Below, piece by piece: positions 1-5,476 of a stretch of 5,476 nt of DNA. Position 1 is the first letter of the stretch, and each line of letters starts with the position of its first letter. The stretch is from Acidimicrobiales bacterium (GTDB lineage Bacteria; Actinomycetota; Acidimicrobiia; Acidimicrobiales; UBA8190). Below the pieces are notes generated by a model. It was not told where the DNA came from, did no database searches, and saw nothing but the letters and a program-made list of their open reading frames with translations. A program made the position numbers and the translations under genes. The DNA lies in the NCBI GenBank assembly GCA_030042575.1, contig JASHZK010000073.1:1-5476 (forward strand), read 5' to 3'.

Positions 1-2
1 GC

Positions 3-236
3 CAGGAGAACCACACCCTGGTGGGAAGCTTGGTCCCGGGGAGGACGAGGACCCGGATGACGGTGGAACGGGCCCTCGGCGACTGGAGCCTGCCTGGCGG
101 GGCCCTGCGCACCTCCATCGGCTTCCTGACCAAGGGGCCCGTGCTACGCCGAAGATTGCGGGGGGAAGCAGCGCGTCGGGGACAACCGGTCCCTCGGGTC
201 CGGTTCCCCCCAAGAGCACCGACGTCAGCCGGTTAG
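3..236 (+). CDS. Possible C-terminal end of an unidentified protein (5' end outside window)
   Basis: This frame is open from the window edge to a TAG at 234-236. Its first 47 codons (3-143) have G or C at about 44 third positions, the pattern expected of real coding DNA here. The two other plus-strand frames lack this: frame 1 has stops at 58 and 127, and frame 2 is A/T-rich at third positions. After about 143 the third-position bias drops, and the predicted tail becomes arginine- and proline-rich and low in complexity. The end may therefore be a poorly constrained tail, a frameshifted end or non-coding sequence. Readable stretches include ERALGDWSLPGGALRTSIGF (about residues 24-43 of the visible part). 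I do not recognise a family. An in-frame GTG at 21 could start a 71-residue ORF, but a gene entering from the left fits the composition better. Confidence 0.35.
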   Translation, partial: QENHTLVGSLVPGRTRTRMTVERALGDWSLPGGALRTSIGFLTKGPVLRRRLRGEAARRGQPVPRVRFPPRAPTSAG

Positions 237-255
237 CCGTCACTACACTGCCGCC
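219..255 (+). promoter_or_regulatory. Putative leaderless promoter of the GNAT gene
   Basis: TACACT at 244-249 fits the bacterial -10 pattern TAnnnT and ends 6 bases before the GTG start at 256. Transcription would then begin at or next to the start codon. No Shine-Dalgarno-like purine run precedes the GTG, which agrees with a leaderless mRNA, common in actinomycetes. The best -35 candidate is CCGACG (219-224), 19 bases upstream; it is weak. This is inference from motif position only. Confidence 0.4.
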
Positions 256-720
256 GTGCCCGAACCGGTGAACGAAGGTGTGGTCGTGGCGGAGACCACC
301 TCCGCCTCCGACGAGGTCGTCGAAGCGCTGGCCTCGCTGGTCCCGCAGCTGTCGTCCACGGCGCCGCCGCCGACGCGCCATGAGGTCGAGGAGATGGTGA
401 GATCGCCCGCCACCATCGTGTTCGTGGCCCGGACGGGCGACAGCAAATTGGTGGTGGGCACGCTCACCTTGATCGTGTTCCGCGCCCCCACCGGGCTGCG
501 GGCCTGGATCGAGGACGTCGTGGTGGACGGAAAGGTTCGGGGACTTGGCGTGGGCTCGGCCCTGGTGGAGGCGGCCCTGGAACGGGCCCGGGACCTGGGA
601 TGCCGCAGCGTGGACCTCACGTCGCGGCCCTCACGGGAGGCGGCGAACCGCCTCTACCGACGACTGGGCTTCACCGAGCGAGAGACGAACGTCTACCGCT
701 ACAGCTTGGAGAGCTCGTAG
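256..720 (+). CDS. GNAT family N-acetyltransferase
   Basis: A 154-residue protein of single-domain GNAT size, predicted to transfer an acetyl group from acetyl-CoA to an amine; the substrate cannot be read from the sequence. The acetyl-CoA pyrophosphate-binding motif (R/QxxGxG/A) appears as VRGLGVGSAL at about residues 94-103, after the beta-strand WIEDVVVD (84-91). The C-terminal signature ANRLYRRLGF (130-139) is the usual GNAT motif B region. The N-terminal QLSSTAPPPTRHEVEEMV (31-48) forms the helical part that normally contacts substrate. The start is GTG 256: the frame has a stop at 127-129 and no other start codon between. There is no ribosome-binding site, but a -10-like TACACT lies 6 bases upstream. 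It converges on the minus-strand decarboxylase and stands apart from the lar cluster. The family is secure; the role (small-molecule, antibiotic or protein acetylation) is open. Confidence 0.9.
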   Translation: MPEPVNEGVVVAETTSASDEVVEALASLVPQLSSTAPPPTRHEVEEMVRSPATIVFVARTGDSKLVVGTLTLIVFRAPTGLRAWIEDVVVDGKVRGLGVGSALVEAALERARDLGCRSVDLTSRPSREAANRLYRRLGFTERETNVYRYSLESS

Positions 721-756
721 CCCGGCGTGACCGTCGATGCCACGTGGGCCACAGAC
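721..756. other. Convergent intergenic gap without a clear terminator
   Basis: Only 36 bases separate the stop of the GNAT gene (TAG 718-720) from the stop of the opposing decarboxylase (TAG, complement of 757-759). The gap holds a weak 4-bp inverted repeat, CGTG (726-729) and CACG (741-744), and a CCACGTGG palindrome (740-747). There is no T-run on either strand, so no intrinsic terminator can be claimed. The two transcripts may overlap at their 3' ends or depend on Rho. Confidence 0.5.
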
Positions 757-2157
757 CTACGCCATGGAGTCCAAGATCTCCTGCACCATCTGGAGGGTGG
801 TGTGGGGATGGAGGAAGCACAGCCTGGCCACCGTTTCCCCCTCCCAGGTGGTCGGGGTCACGAAGGCCGTCTGGTCCTCGAGCAGCTGCAGCGACCAAGC
901 CTGGTAGCGATGGCGGTCCCAGCCCGGCCGGCGCACCAGGACCACTGACAGGTCGGGAGGGCGCACCAGCTCCAGGTGGGGGGCCCTGTCGACCAACTCG
1001 GCCGCCGACTGGGCCACGTGGAGGACCGCCTCCACGGCACGGCTGTAGGCGTCGGTGCCGTAAACGGCCAAGGAGAACCACAGGGCCAGCCCCCGTGCTC
1101 GGCGGGTGAGGTGCACGGCATAGTCGCTCGGGTTCCAGTCATCGGCTGCCTCGTCCTCGTGGACGACTTCCAGGTAGGCCGCCTTTTGGGCATGGACCGC
1201 CTTGGCCAGCGCCGGTTCCCGGTACAGCAGGCCGGCGCAGTCGAAGGGGGCGAAGAGCCACTTGTGGGGATCGATCACGATCGAATCGGCCCACTCGATC
1301 CCGGCGAAGCGCTCCCGGACACTGGAGGCGAACAGTGCGGCGCCGCCGTAAGCAGCATCGACGTGGAACCACAGTCCATGGCGGCGCGCCACCTCCGATA
1401 CACCCTGGAGATCGTCGACGAGGCCGGCGTTGGTGGTACCGGCCGTGGCCACCACACCGACCACGTCGGCGCGCTCGGGTTCGGCCCCGAGACTGGCGCT
1501 GAGGGCAGAGCCAGTCAGGCGGTGGTCCTCCGCCGGCACCACGAGAGGTCTGGCTCCGATGATGGAGAGGGCCCGCGCCACCGAGGAGTGGGACTCGGTG
1601 CTCACCGCCACCAACGGGTGCTCCGGACACCGCCCCGCCTGGGGACGTGCCGTGTCGCGCGCCACCACCAGAGCCGACAGATTGGCTATCGATCCCCCCG
1701 AGACGAAGCACCCCCCCGCCCCCGGCGGAAGACCGGCCAGGTCGGCCAACAGCCGCAGGGCCTGGTTCTCGGCTGCCACCGCTCCGGCCGCCTCCAGCCA
1801 CGTGGTCGCCTGCAGCGAGGAACAGGAGACGACCATGTCGAACAGCAGCGATGCCTTGGTGGGTGCCGCCGGAATGAACGAGAGGAACCGCGGACTGTCA
1901 CAGGAGACGACGGCCGTGGCCAGGTGCTTGGCGAAGAGGTCGAGAACCTTGGCAGGGTCGTTGCCCGACGGACCCAGAAGCCCCTGCAAGCGACGGTCCA
2001 GGGACTCGGTGGTGGCACCGCCGAAGTCCAGAGGGACGGGATCGAGGGACAGGCGATCGCCGCAGTAGCGGAAGACCAGCTCGGTCAGCGCCTCGTCGTA
2101 GACGAACATGGGGTTGGGAACGAGCGGTTCTCCTGTCGGCGGGGACTGCCCGGCCAT
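757..2157 (-). CDS. PLP-dependent group II decarboxylase (aromatic-L-amino-acid decarboxylase-like)
   Basis: A 466-residue protein of fold-type I, cofactor pyridoxal phosphate, predicted to remove the alpha-carboxyl group of an amino acid to give an amine. Features of the family are in order: the glycine/serine phosphate-binding segment FVSGGSIANLSAL (about residues 151-163), the cofactor-stacking histidine in ESHSS (H190), GTTNAGLVDD (240-249), HVDAAYGG with the aspartate that contacts the pyridine nitrogen (D267), and DPHKW carrying the Schiff-base lysine (K299). A tyrosine lies 29 residues after that lysine (AAYLEV, Y328), the same spacing as K303-Y332 of human DOPA decarboxylase. That tyrosine favours a decarboxylase over the related aldehyde synthases, which have phenylalanine there. 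The substrate (Trp, Tyr, Phe, Dopa, or a non-aromatic acid) is not determined. I chose ATG 2157 because GAGGGAG lies just upstream. An in-frame GTG at 2172 would add 5 residues and begins 6 bases after the preceding gene. It is last in the larB-larC cluster, so probably co-transcribed. Confidence 0.9.
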   Translation of the reverse strand: MAGQSPPTGEPLVPNPMFVYDEALTELVFRYCGDRLSLDPVPLDFGGATTESLDRRLQGLLGPSGNDPAKVLDLFAKHLATAVVSCDSPRFLSFIPAAPTKASLLFDMVVSCSSLQATTWLEAAGAVAAENQALRLLADLAGLPPGAGGCFVSGGSIANLSALVVARDTARPQAGRCPEHPLVAVSTESHSSVARALSIIGARPLVVPAEDHRLTGSALSASLGAEPERADVVGVVATAGTTNAGLVDDLQGVSEVARRHGLWFHVDAAYGGAALFASSVRERFAGIEWADSIVIDPHKWLFAPFDCAGLLYREPALAKAVHAQKAAYLEVVHEDEAADDWNPSDYAVHLTRRARGLALWFSLAVYGTDAYSRAVEAVLHVAQSAAELVDRAPHLELVRPPDLSVVLVRRPGWDRHRYQAWSLQLLEDQTAFVTPTTWEGETVARLCFLHPHTTLQMVQEILDSMA

Positions 2158-2178
2158 GTCTCCCTCGGCCACCGTCGA

Positions 2179-2586
2179 TCAGTCCGGGTCGGAGGTCCGC
2201 CAGCGACGGCGGCGGCGACGGCCACCCGAGGTGGAACCTGGACGATGGGGTTGGCGCACGACCACCTCCGAGCGTTCGGGATGCTCGGGGTCGAGGCGCA
2301 CCACCGGTGTGCCGTCGTCGGGCGGGTCTCCCGAGGCATCCTGGACGATGACCACCTCGGCCTCGGGGTGCCCGTAGATGGCGTCTCGCAACCCCAACAT
2401 GGCCGCCCCCAACACGGTGGCCGCCGGCCGATCCCGCCAGTGGGCGACCACCCGGGGGTGCTCGTCTTTCCCTTCGGCCTGGTCGTCGCCGGGGTCGGTC
2501 TCCTGCAGCCAGGCGATCCACTCCTCGTCGCTCCACTCGTCGGGATCACGGGGTGGCTGGAGCGGAGAATCGGACACCGAACCCAC
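2179..2586 (-). CDS. Small acidic protein with arginine-rich tail, function unknown
   Basis: A 135-residue predicted cytoplasmic protein with no signal peptide or membrane helix that I can see. I do not recognise a family. It has three parts: an acidic, tryptophan-containing N-terminus (DEWSDEEWIAWLQETD, 16-31); a compact middle (about 44-110) with alternating hydrophobic segments, including RVVAHWRDRPAATVLGAAML and AEVVIVQDA, that could form a small alpha/beta domain; and a basic tail with six consecutive arginines (123-128). G/C-rich third positions in this frame and its place between larC and the decarboxylase support a real gene. The start is GTG 2586; a second GTG at codon 4 is possible, and neither has a Shine-Dalgarno sequence. 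The gap to the larC stop is 46 bases. The gap to the decarboxylase is 6-21 bases, depending on that gene's start, which suggests co-translation. The basic tail could bind nucleic acid or an acidic partner; this is only a guess. Confidence 0.7.
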   Translation of the reverse strand: MGSVSDSPLQPPRDPDEWSDEEWIAWLQETDPGDDQAEGKDEHPRVVAHWRDRPAATVLGAAMLGLRDAIYGHPEAEVVIVQDASGDPPDDGTPVVRLDPEHPERSEVVVRQPHRPGSTSGGRRRRRRWRTSDPD

Positions 2587-2632
2587 GGTACCGGCGGGCC
2601 GGGCCGGTCGGGGGCCGGTGCCGATCTCGGCT
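2587..2632 (-). other. larC to small-gene spacer with GC-rich inverted repeats
   Basis: The 46-base spacer can fold on the minus strand. Right after the larC stop comes a 4-bp stem with a 4-base loop (GCCG 2620-2623 with CGGC 2628-2631). It is followed by a 6-bp inverted repeat with an 18-base loop (ACCGGC 2590-2595 with GCCGGT 2614-2619). No U-run follows, so it does not look like an intrinsic terminator. It could slow RNase or cause partial polarity, but in DNA this GC-rich such repeats also arise by chance. Confidence 0.25.
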
Positions 2633-3913
2633 TCAGGCGGGCTCGGGGCCCTCGGGCCGGGGAGCGAGGCGTCCTGCGGAGCTCGCCGGCTGGTGCTGCT
2701 GACGCCAGCGTCCCTCGGCCTCGGCGATCACCTCCCGCAGCGGCCGTCCCGTCTTGGCCGCCACTCTGGCCGCGTCGACCGTCTCGGCCTTCACGCGGCC
2801 CGGTCCGACCTTGATCCGGACGGCCATGCCCTCGAGCTCGACCTCGCCCATCTCCCGACGGGCGGCCCAGCGCTCGACGGGCCAGCTGCGCACGCCCAGC
2901 GATCCGGTCTCCGACTGCAGCACCCGGCGCACCGACTCGGCCAGAGCCAAGTCGGTCAGGGCGCTCACCGTGTGCCCAGGCCGTCCCTTCTTCATGAGCA
3001 CGGGAGTGATCCAGGCATCGAGTGCTCCGGACTCGAGCAGCATCTCCAAGGTGTGGGCCAGGGCCTCACCGGTGGCATCGTCGAGGTTGGTCTCGAGCAC
3101 CATGAGCGGCTGACCGGCCGTCGGCTCGACGGCCAGGGCCTCTCCCACCACGACCTGGGTGCAGTTGGAGAGGCCGTCGAGATCGCGACTGCCGGCACCG
3201 AAGCCGGTGGCCTCGATGCGCATGGGCGGCAGGGGACCGAACCAAGTGGCCATGGCTGACAACAGGGCTGCCCCCGTGGGAGTGGTCAGCTCGACGGTGA
3301 TGTCCCGGCCGAAGGTCGGTACGCCCCGCAGGAGGCGCACCGCGGCCGGTGACGGGTTGGGGAGGAGCCCATGGGCGCTGCGAACAGTGCCGGTGCCGGT
3401 GGCCACCGACGACGCCGTGACCTGGTCGACCTCCAACACTTCCAGGGCCGCGGCCGTCCCCACCACGTCGATGATGGTGTCGTGTCCACCCACCTCGTGA
3501 AAGTGCACCCGCTCGAGCGGGCGGCGGTGCAGCTCCGCCTCCACGCCGGCCAGGGCGGCGAACGTGGCCAGGGCGCGTGCGGTCACCCGACCGGGGAGCC
3601 TCGCCTCTTCGACCAGGGCCACGATGTGCATGTAGGTGCGGACGACGACGACGTCGCTCACCTCCACCAACGCCCGAGTGGCCCCCAGGCCGGCGCGCAA
3701 TACGGGCTCGACCTCGAGCCGCCAGCCCCGGAGCGGCAAACGGTCCAACATGGCCCGGACCTCGCCGAGATCGGCGCCGGCGTCGAGGAGGCTGCCGAGG
3801 GCCATGTCACCGGCGATGCCGGCGAAGCAGTGGAACCAGGCCGTCTTGGTGCCGACGGCGCTGTCGGGACGATCGCCATCGGCGTCGTCACCCCCGACGA
3901 AGACGTCGGTCAT
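2633..3913 (-). CDS. larC: LarC, nickel-pincer cofactor biosynthesis protein (pyridinium-3,5-bisthiocarboxylic acid mononucleotide nickel insertion enzyme)
   Basis: LarC inserts nickel into pyridinium-3,5-bisthiocarboxylate mononucleotide in a CTP-dependent reaction, the last step of NPN cofactor synthesis. This 426-residue protein has the family landmarks in order: WFHCFAGIAGDMALGSLLDAG (about 26-46); HFHEVGGHDTIID (137-149), with histidines, Glu and Asp typical of the metal-handling part; HGLLPNPSPAAVRLL (181-195); TPTGAALLSA (211-220); ETNLDDATGE (274-283); MKKGRPGHTVSAL (307-319) and ETGSLGVR (335-342). The last two groups belong to the C-terminal (LarC2) half. Both halves are one reading frame, so no programmed frameshift is needed. 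I see no histidine-rich insertion. The ATG overlaps the larB stop (ATGA) and has no Shine-Dalgarno sequence, so it probably depends on translational coupling. About 24 acidic residues precede the usual family start. The C-terminus (about 405-426) is a Pro/Ala-rich tail. Confidence 0.94.
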   Translation of the reverse strand: MTDVFVGGDDADGDRPDSAVGTKTAWFHCFAGIAGDMALGSLLDAGADLGEVRAMLDRLPLRGWRLEVEPVLRAGLGATRALVEVSDVVVVRTYMHIVALVEEARLPGRVTARALATFAALAGVEAELHRRPLERVHFHEVGGHDTIIDVVGTAAALEVLEVDQVTASSVATGTGTVRSAHGLLPNPSPAAVRLLRGVPTFGRDITVELTTPTGAALLSAMATWFGPLPPMRIEATGFGAGSRDLDGLSNCTQVVVGEALAVEPTAGQPLMVLETNLDDATGEALAHTLEMLLESGALDAWITPVLMKKGRPGHTVSALTDLALAESVRRVLQSETGSLGVRSWPVERWAARREMGEVELEGMAVRIKVGPGRVKAETVDAARVAAKTGRPLREVIAEAEGRWRQQHQPASSAGRLAPRPEGPEPA

Positions 3914-4656
3914 GGAAGCATCCGGGCCGTGGCGCAGGCGGCGCCGTATCCGTTGTCGATCCCGACCACGGTGAGTCCGGCGGCGCACGAAGCGTGCATG
4001 GCCAGGAGGGCGGTGACCCCCTGCAGCCCGGCGCCGTAGCCGGCCGAGGTGGGCACGGCCACGACGGGCGCCGCCGTGATGCCGGCCACCAGGCTGGCCA
4101 GGGCTCCCTCCATGCCGGCCACCACCACCACCACGTCGGCCTCGAACAGCTCGTCGACCGAGGCGAGCAGGCGGTGGACCCCGGCCACGCCGCAGTCGGA
4201 CAACGACGAGGGGTGGATCCCGTAGGCCTCGAGCGTGGCACAACACTCCCTGGCCACCGGCAGGTCGGCAGTGCCGGCGGTGACGACGAGCACCCGTCCC
4301 GGACGAAGCTCGGCCGGGCGCCAGACGACCAGCAGGTGGTGGCCCGTGGCCGTCACCTGGCCGCCGGGGACCCGGTCCAAGGCCGCCTCCACCTGGGAGC
4401 GGTCGGCCCTGGTGAGCAGGACGGGACCGCCAGGCTCGGCCAGGAGCTCGGCCACGATGGCGGCACAATGCTCGGGCGTCTTGCCCGGGCCGTAGACGGC
4501 CTCGCCGGTGCGCTGGCGCAGCGACCTGTGGTGGTCGACCCGGGCGAAGCCGAGCTCGGTGAAGGGCATCCGGCGCAGGCGGGCCACTGCTTCGTCGGGA
4601 TCCAGCCGGCCGCTTCGCACGTCGTCGAGCAGCTGACGCAGCGCCGGTTCGTCCAT
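3910..4656 (-). CDS. larB: LarB, nickel-pincer cofactor biosynthesis protein (NaAD carboxylase/hydrolase)
   Basis: LarB starts NPN cofactor synthesis: it carboxylates the pyridinium ring of nicotinic acid adenine dinucleotide at C5 and cleaves the phosphoanhydride, giving pyridinium-3,5-dicarboxylate mononucleotide and AMP. The 248-residue length is normal for the family. The N-terminal part holds LRRMPFTELGFARVDHHR (27-44) and GEAVYGPGKT (51-60). The C-terminal PurE-like domain holds VLVVTAGTADLPVAREC (122-138), DCGVAGVHRLL (154-164), VVVVVAGMEGALASLVAG (175-192), PTSAGYGAGLQG (202-213) and VVGIDNGYGAA (230-240). Start ATG 4656 is preceded by a GGGGAGGA run, about 10 bases upstream, a credible ribosome-binding site. 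An in-frame ATG at 4680 would add 8 residues but overlaps the divergent pheA start. The stop TGA shares bases with the larC ATG (ATGA). First gene of the apparent operon; neither larE nor larA is visible. Confidence 0.95.
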   Translation of the reverse strand: MDEPALRQLLDDVRSGRLDPDEAVARLRRMPFTELGFARVDHHRSLRQRTGEAVYGPGKTPEHCAAIVAELLAEPGGPVLLTRADRSQVEAALDRVPGGQVTATGHHLLVVWRPAELRPGRVLVVTAGTADLPVARECCATLEAYGIHPSSLSDCGVAGVHRLLASVDELFEADVVVVVAGMEGALASLVAGITAAPVVAVPTSAGYGAGLQGVTALLAMHASCAAGLTVVGIDNGYGAACATARMLP

Positions 4657-4678
4657 AGCACCAGTATCCTCCCCGGCC
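4657..4678. promoter_or_regulatory. 22-base divergent larB/pheA start region with overlapping -10-like hexamers
   Basis: The start codons of larB (minus, 4656) and pheA (plus, 4679) are only 22 bases apart. On the plus strand TATCCT (4665-4670) fits TAnnnT and ends 8 bases before the pheA ATG. pheA has no Shine-Dalgarno sequence, so a leaderless transcript is likely. On the minus strand GATACT (complement of 4663-4668; 4 of 6 matches to TATAAT) ends 6 bases before the larB ATG. The same bases also lie beside GGGGAGGA, which could act as the larB ribosome-binding site if transcription starts farther up, inside pheA. No good -35 element was found for either direction. Confidence 0.4.
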
Positions 4679-5476
4679 ATGTCCCCGCCTGCGACTTCGG
4701 GCCGAACCATCGCCTTCTTCGGGCCGGCGGGCACCTTCACCGAAGAGGCCCTGTTCACCCAGCCCGACTTCGCCGAGTCCGACGTCCTGCCTTTTCCCAC
4801 CCTGGCCGATGTGCTCGACGCCGTGCGCCAAGGGCAGGCCCAGCTCGGCTTCGTGCCCATCGAGAACTCCATCGAGGGAACCGTCAACGCCACGGTGGAC
4901 AGCCTGGTCTTCGAGGTCGATCTGCTCATTCAACGAGAGGTGGTGCTCGACGTCCACATGCACCTCGTGGCCCAGGCCGGGACCAGCCTCACCGACATCC
5001 GGCGCGTGCTCTCGTTCCCCCATGCCGCCGCCCAGTGCCGGCGGTACTTGGCCGAACAGTTGCCCGGCGCCGAAGTGGTACCCACGAACTCCACGGCCGA
5101 GGCCGCCCGGCTGGTGGGCGAGACGCATCGGGGTGACAGCGCGGCGCTCGCCCCCCGCCTGGCCGCCAAACTGTACGGCCTGGAGGTGCTGGCCTCGTCG
5201 GTCGAAGACCATCCCGACAACCAGACGCGCTTCGTGGCCCTGGCCACCTCCGGTGTGCCCGCCCCCACCGGGCACGACAAGACCAGTATCGCCTGCTTCC
5301 AGCGGGAGGATCACCCTGGGAGCCTGCACGCCATCTTGAGCGAGTTCTCGGCCCGGAGCATCAACCTCACGAAGCTCGAGTCACGGCCGACCAAACGCGC
5401 CTTGGGGGACTACTGCTTTCTGATCGACCTCCAGGGTCACATCGCCGACGAAGTGGTCGCCGACTGCCTGCGGGTG
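4679..5476 (+). CDS. pheA: Prephenate dehydratase with ACT domain, 3' end beyond window
   Basis: Converts prephenate to phenylpyruvate with loss of water and CO2 in phenylalanine synthesis. There is no chorismate mutase domain in front, so this is the monofunctional type. The 266 visible residues include the N-terminal FFGPAGTFTEEA (13-24), the PIENSIEGTVN motif (60-70), the NSTAEAARLV segment (137-146) and the NQTRF motif with the catalytic threonine (T183 in TRF, 183-185). The ACT regulatory domain begins at about 201: HPGSLHAILSEFSARSINL (212-230), followed by ESRP (234-237), the phenylalanine-binding signature, which implies feedback inhibition. Start ATG 4679 matches the family N-terminus and has no Shine-Dalgarno sequence, with TATCCT 8 bases upstream, suggesting leaderless translation. 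The frame is open to the last base; complete family members suggest roughly 15-50 residues are missing. Transcribed away from larB. Confidence 0.96.
   Translation, partial: MSPPATSGRTIAFFGPAGTFTEEALFTQPDFAESDVLPFPTLADVLDAVRQGQAQLGFVPIENSIEGTVNATVDSLVFEVDLLIQREVVLDVHMHLVAQAGTSLTDIRRVLSFPHAAAQCRRYLAEQLPGAEVVPTNSTAEAARLVGETHRGDSAALAPRLAAKLYGLEVLASSVEDHPDNQTRFVALATSGVPAPTGHDKTSIACFQREDHPGSLHAILSEFSARSINLTKLESRPTKRALGDYCFLIDLQGHIADEVVADCLRV

Noticed and set aside
184..212. Inverted repeat AACCGG / CCGGTT as a transcription terminator
   Set aside because: The 6-bp stem is followed by a run of C, not T, and lies before the stop codon of the open frame at 3-236. Such short GC repeats are expected by chance here.
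121..236. Possible small RNA or tRNA-like element (AGCAGC and GGTTCCCCCC motifs resembling SRP RNA or a T-arm)
   Set aside because: The SRP hallmark GGTCAGG...GGAAG is absent, there is no GTTCRANYC T-loop, and no acceptor pairing could be built on either strand.
976..2814. 612-codon plus-strand reading frame antisense to the decarboxylase, the small gene and larC
   Set aside because: Composition-driven shadow: minus-strand genes with G/C third positions leave few stops opposite. The peptide is low in complexity, and the opposing strand carries clear catalytic motifs.
4678..4680. In-frame minus-strand ATG at 4680 as the larB start
   Set aside because: It would make the larB and pheA coding regions overlap head to head and lies upstream of the GGGGAGGA ribosome-binding site; ATG 4656 fits the family N-terminus and that site.
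3577..5136. 519-codon plus-strand reading frame across larC, larB and pheA
   Set aside because: Starts as an Arg-rich antisense of larC and larB and ends out of frame inside pheA. The real proteins there are unmistakable.
2633..5329. One 898-codon minus-strand reading frame ending at the larC stop
   Set aside because: Only the last 426 codons (from 3913) are larC. Upstream of that the frame runs through larB in the wrong frame and then antisense to pheA, giving Arg/Gly/Pro-rich sequence without family resemblance. It is not a giant fusion.

Overview
High-GC bacterial chromosomal DNA. Codon third positions are dominated by G/C, translation starts include GTG, and at least two genes look leaderless. 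This points to an actinomycete-like organism (Actinomycetota, possibly Acidimicrobiia); the lineage is inferred from composition and protein style, not proven. No rRNA, tRNA, CRISPR array, insertion sequence or phage gene was recognised.

Layout. Bases 1-255 hold the probable C-terminal end of an unidentified plus-strand gene and the upstream region of a GNAT acetyltransferase (256-720, +). After a 36-base convergent gap, four genes run leftward on the minus strand. In order of transcription they are larB (4656-3910), larC (3913-2633, ATGA overlap with larB), a small unrecognised acidic/arginine-tailed protein (2586-2179), and a group II pyridoxal-phosphate decarboxylase (2157-757, or from GTG 2172). 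Divergent from larB, with only 22 bases between start codons, is pheA, prephenate dehydratase (4679 to the window end, 3' end cut off).

Biology. LarB and LarC are the first and last enzymes of nickel-pincer nucleotide (NPN) cofactor synthesis. LarB carboxylates and hydrolyses nicotinic acid adenine dinucleotide, and LarC inserts nickel using CTP. The sulfur-transfer enzyme LarE and any NPN-dependent racemase or epimerase (LarA family) are not in this window. LarC is one uninterrupted reading frame, unlike the frameshift-split LarC1/LarC2 of Lactiplantibacillus plantarum. The tight spacing of the lar genes, the small protein and the decarboxylase suggests one operon. A functional link between the cofactor and the decarboxylase is only a guess from position. 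PheA supplies phenylpyruvate for phenylalanine synthesis and carries a C-terminal ACT domain for feedback by phenylalanine.

The best candidates for a second look are the very compact divergent larB/pheA start region with overlapping -10-like hexamers, the lar-decarboxylase gene cluster, and the forced acidic N-terminal extension on LarC. I saw no clearly new system; most of the window is recognisable metabolism.
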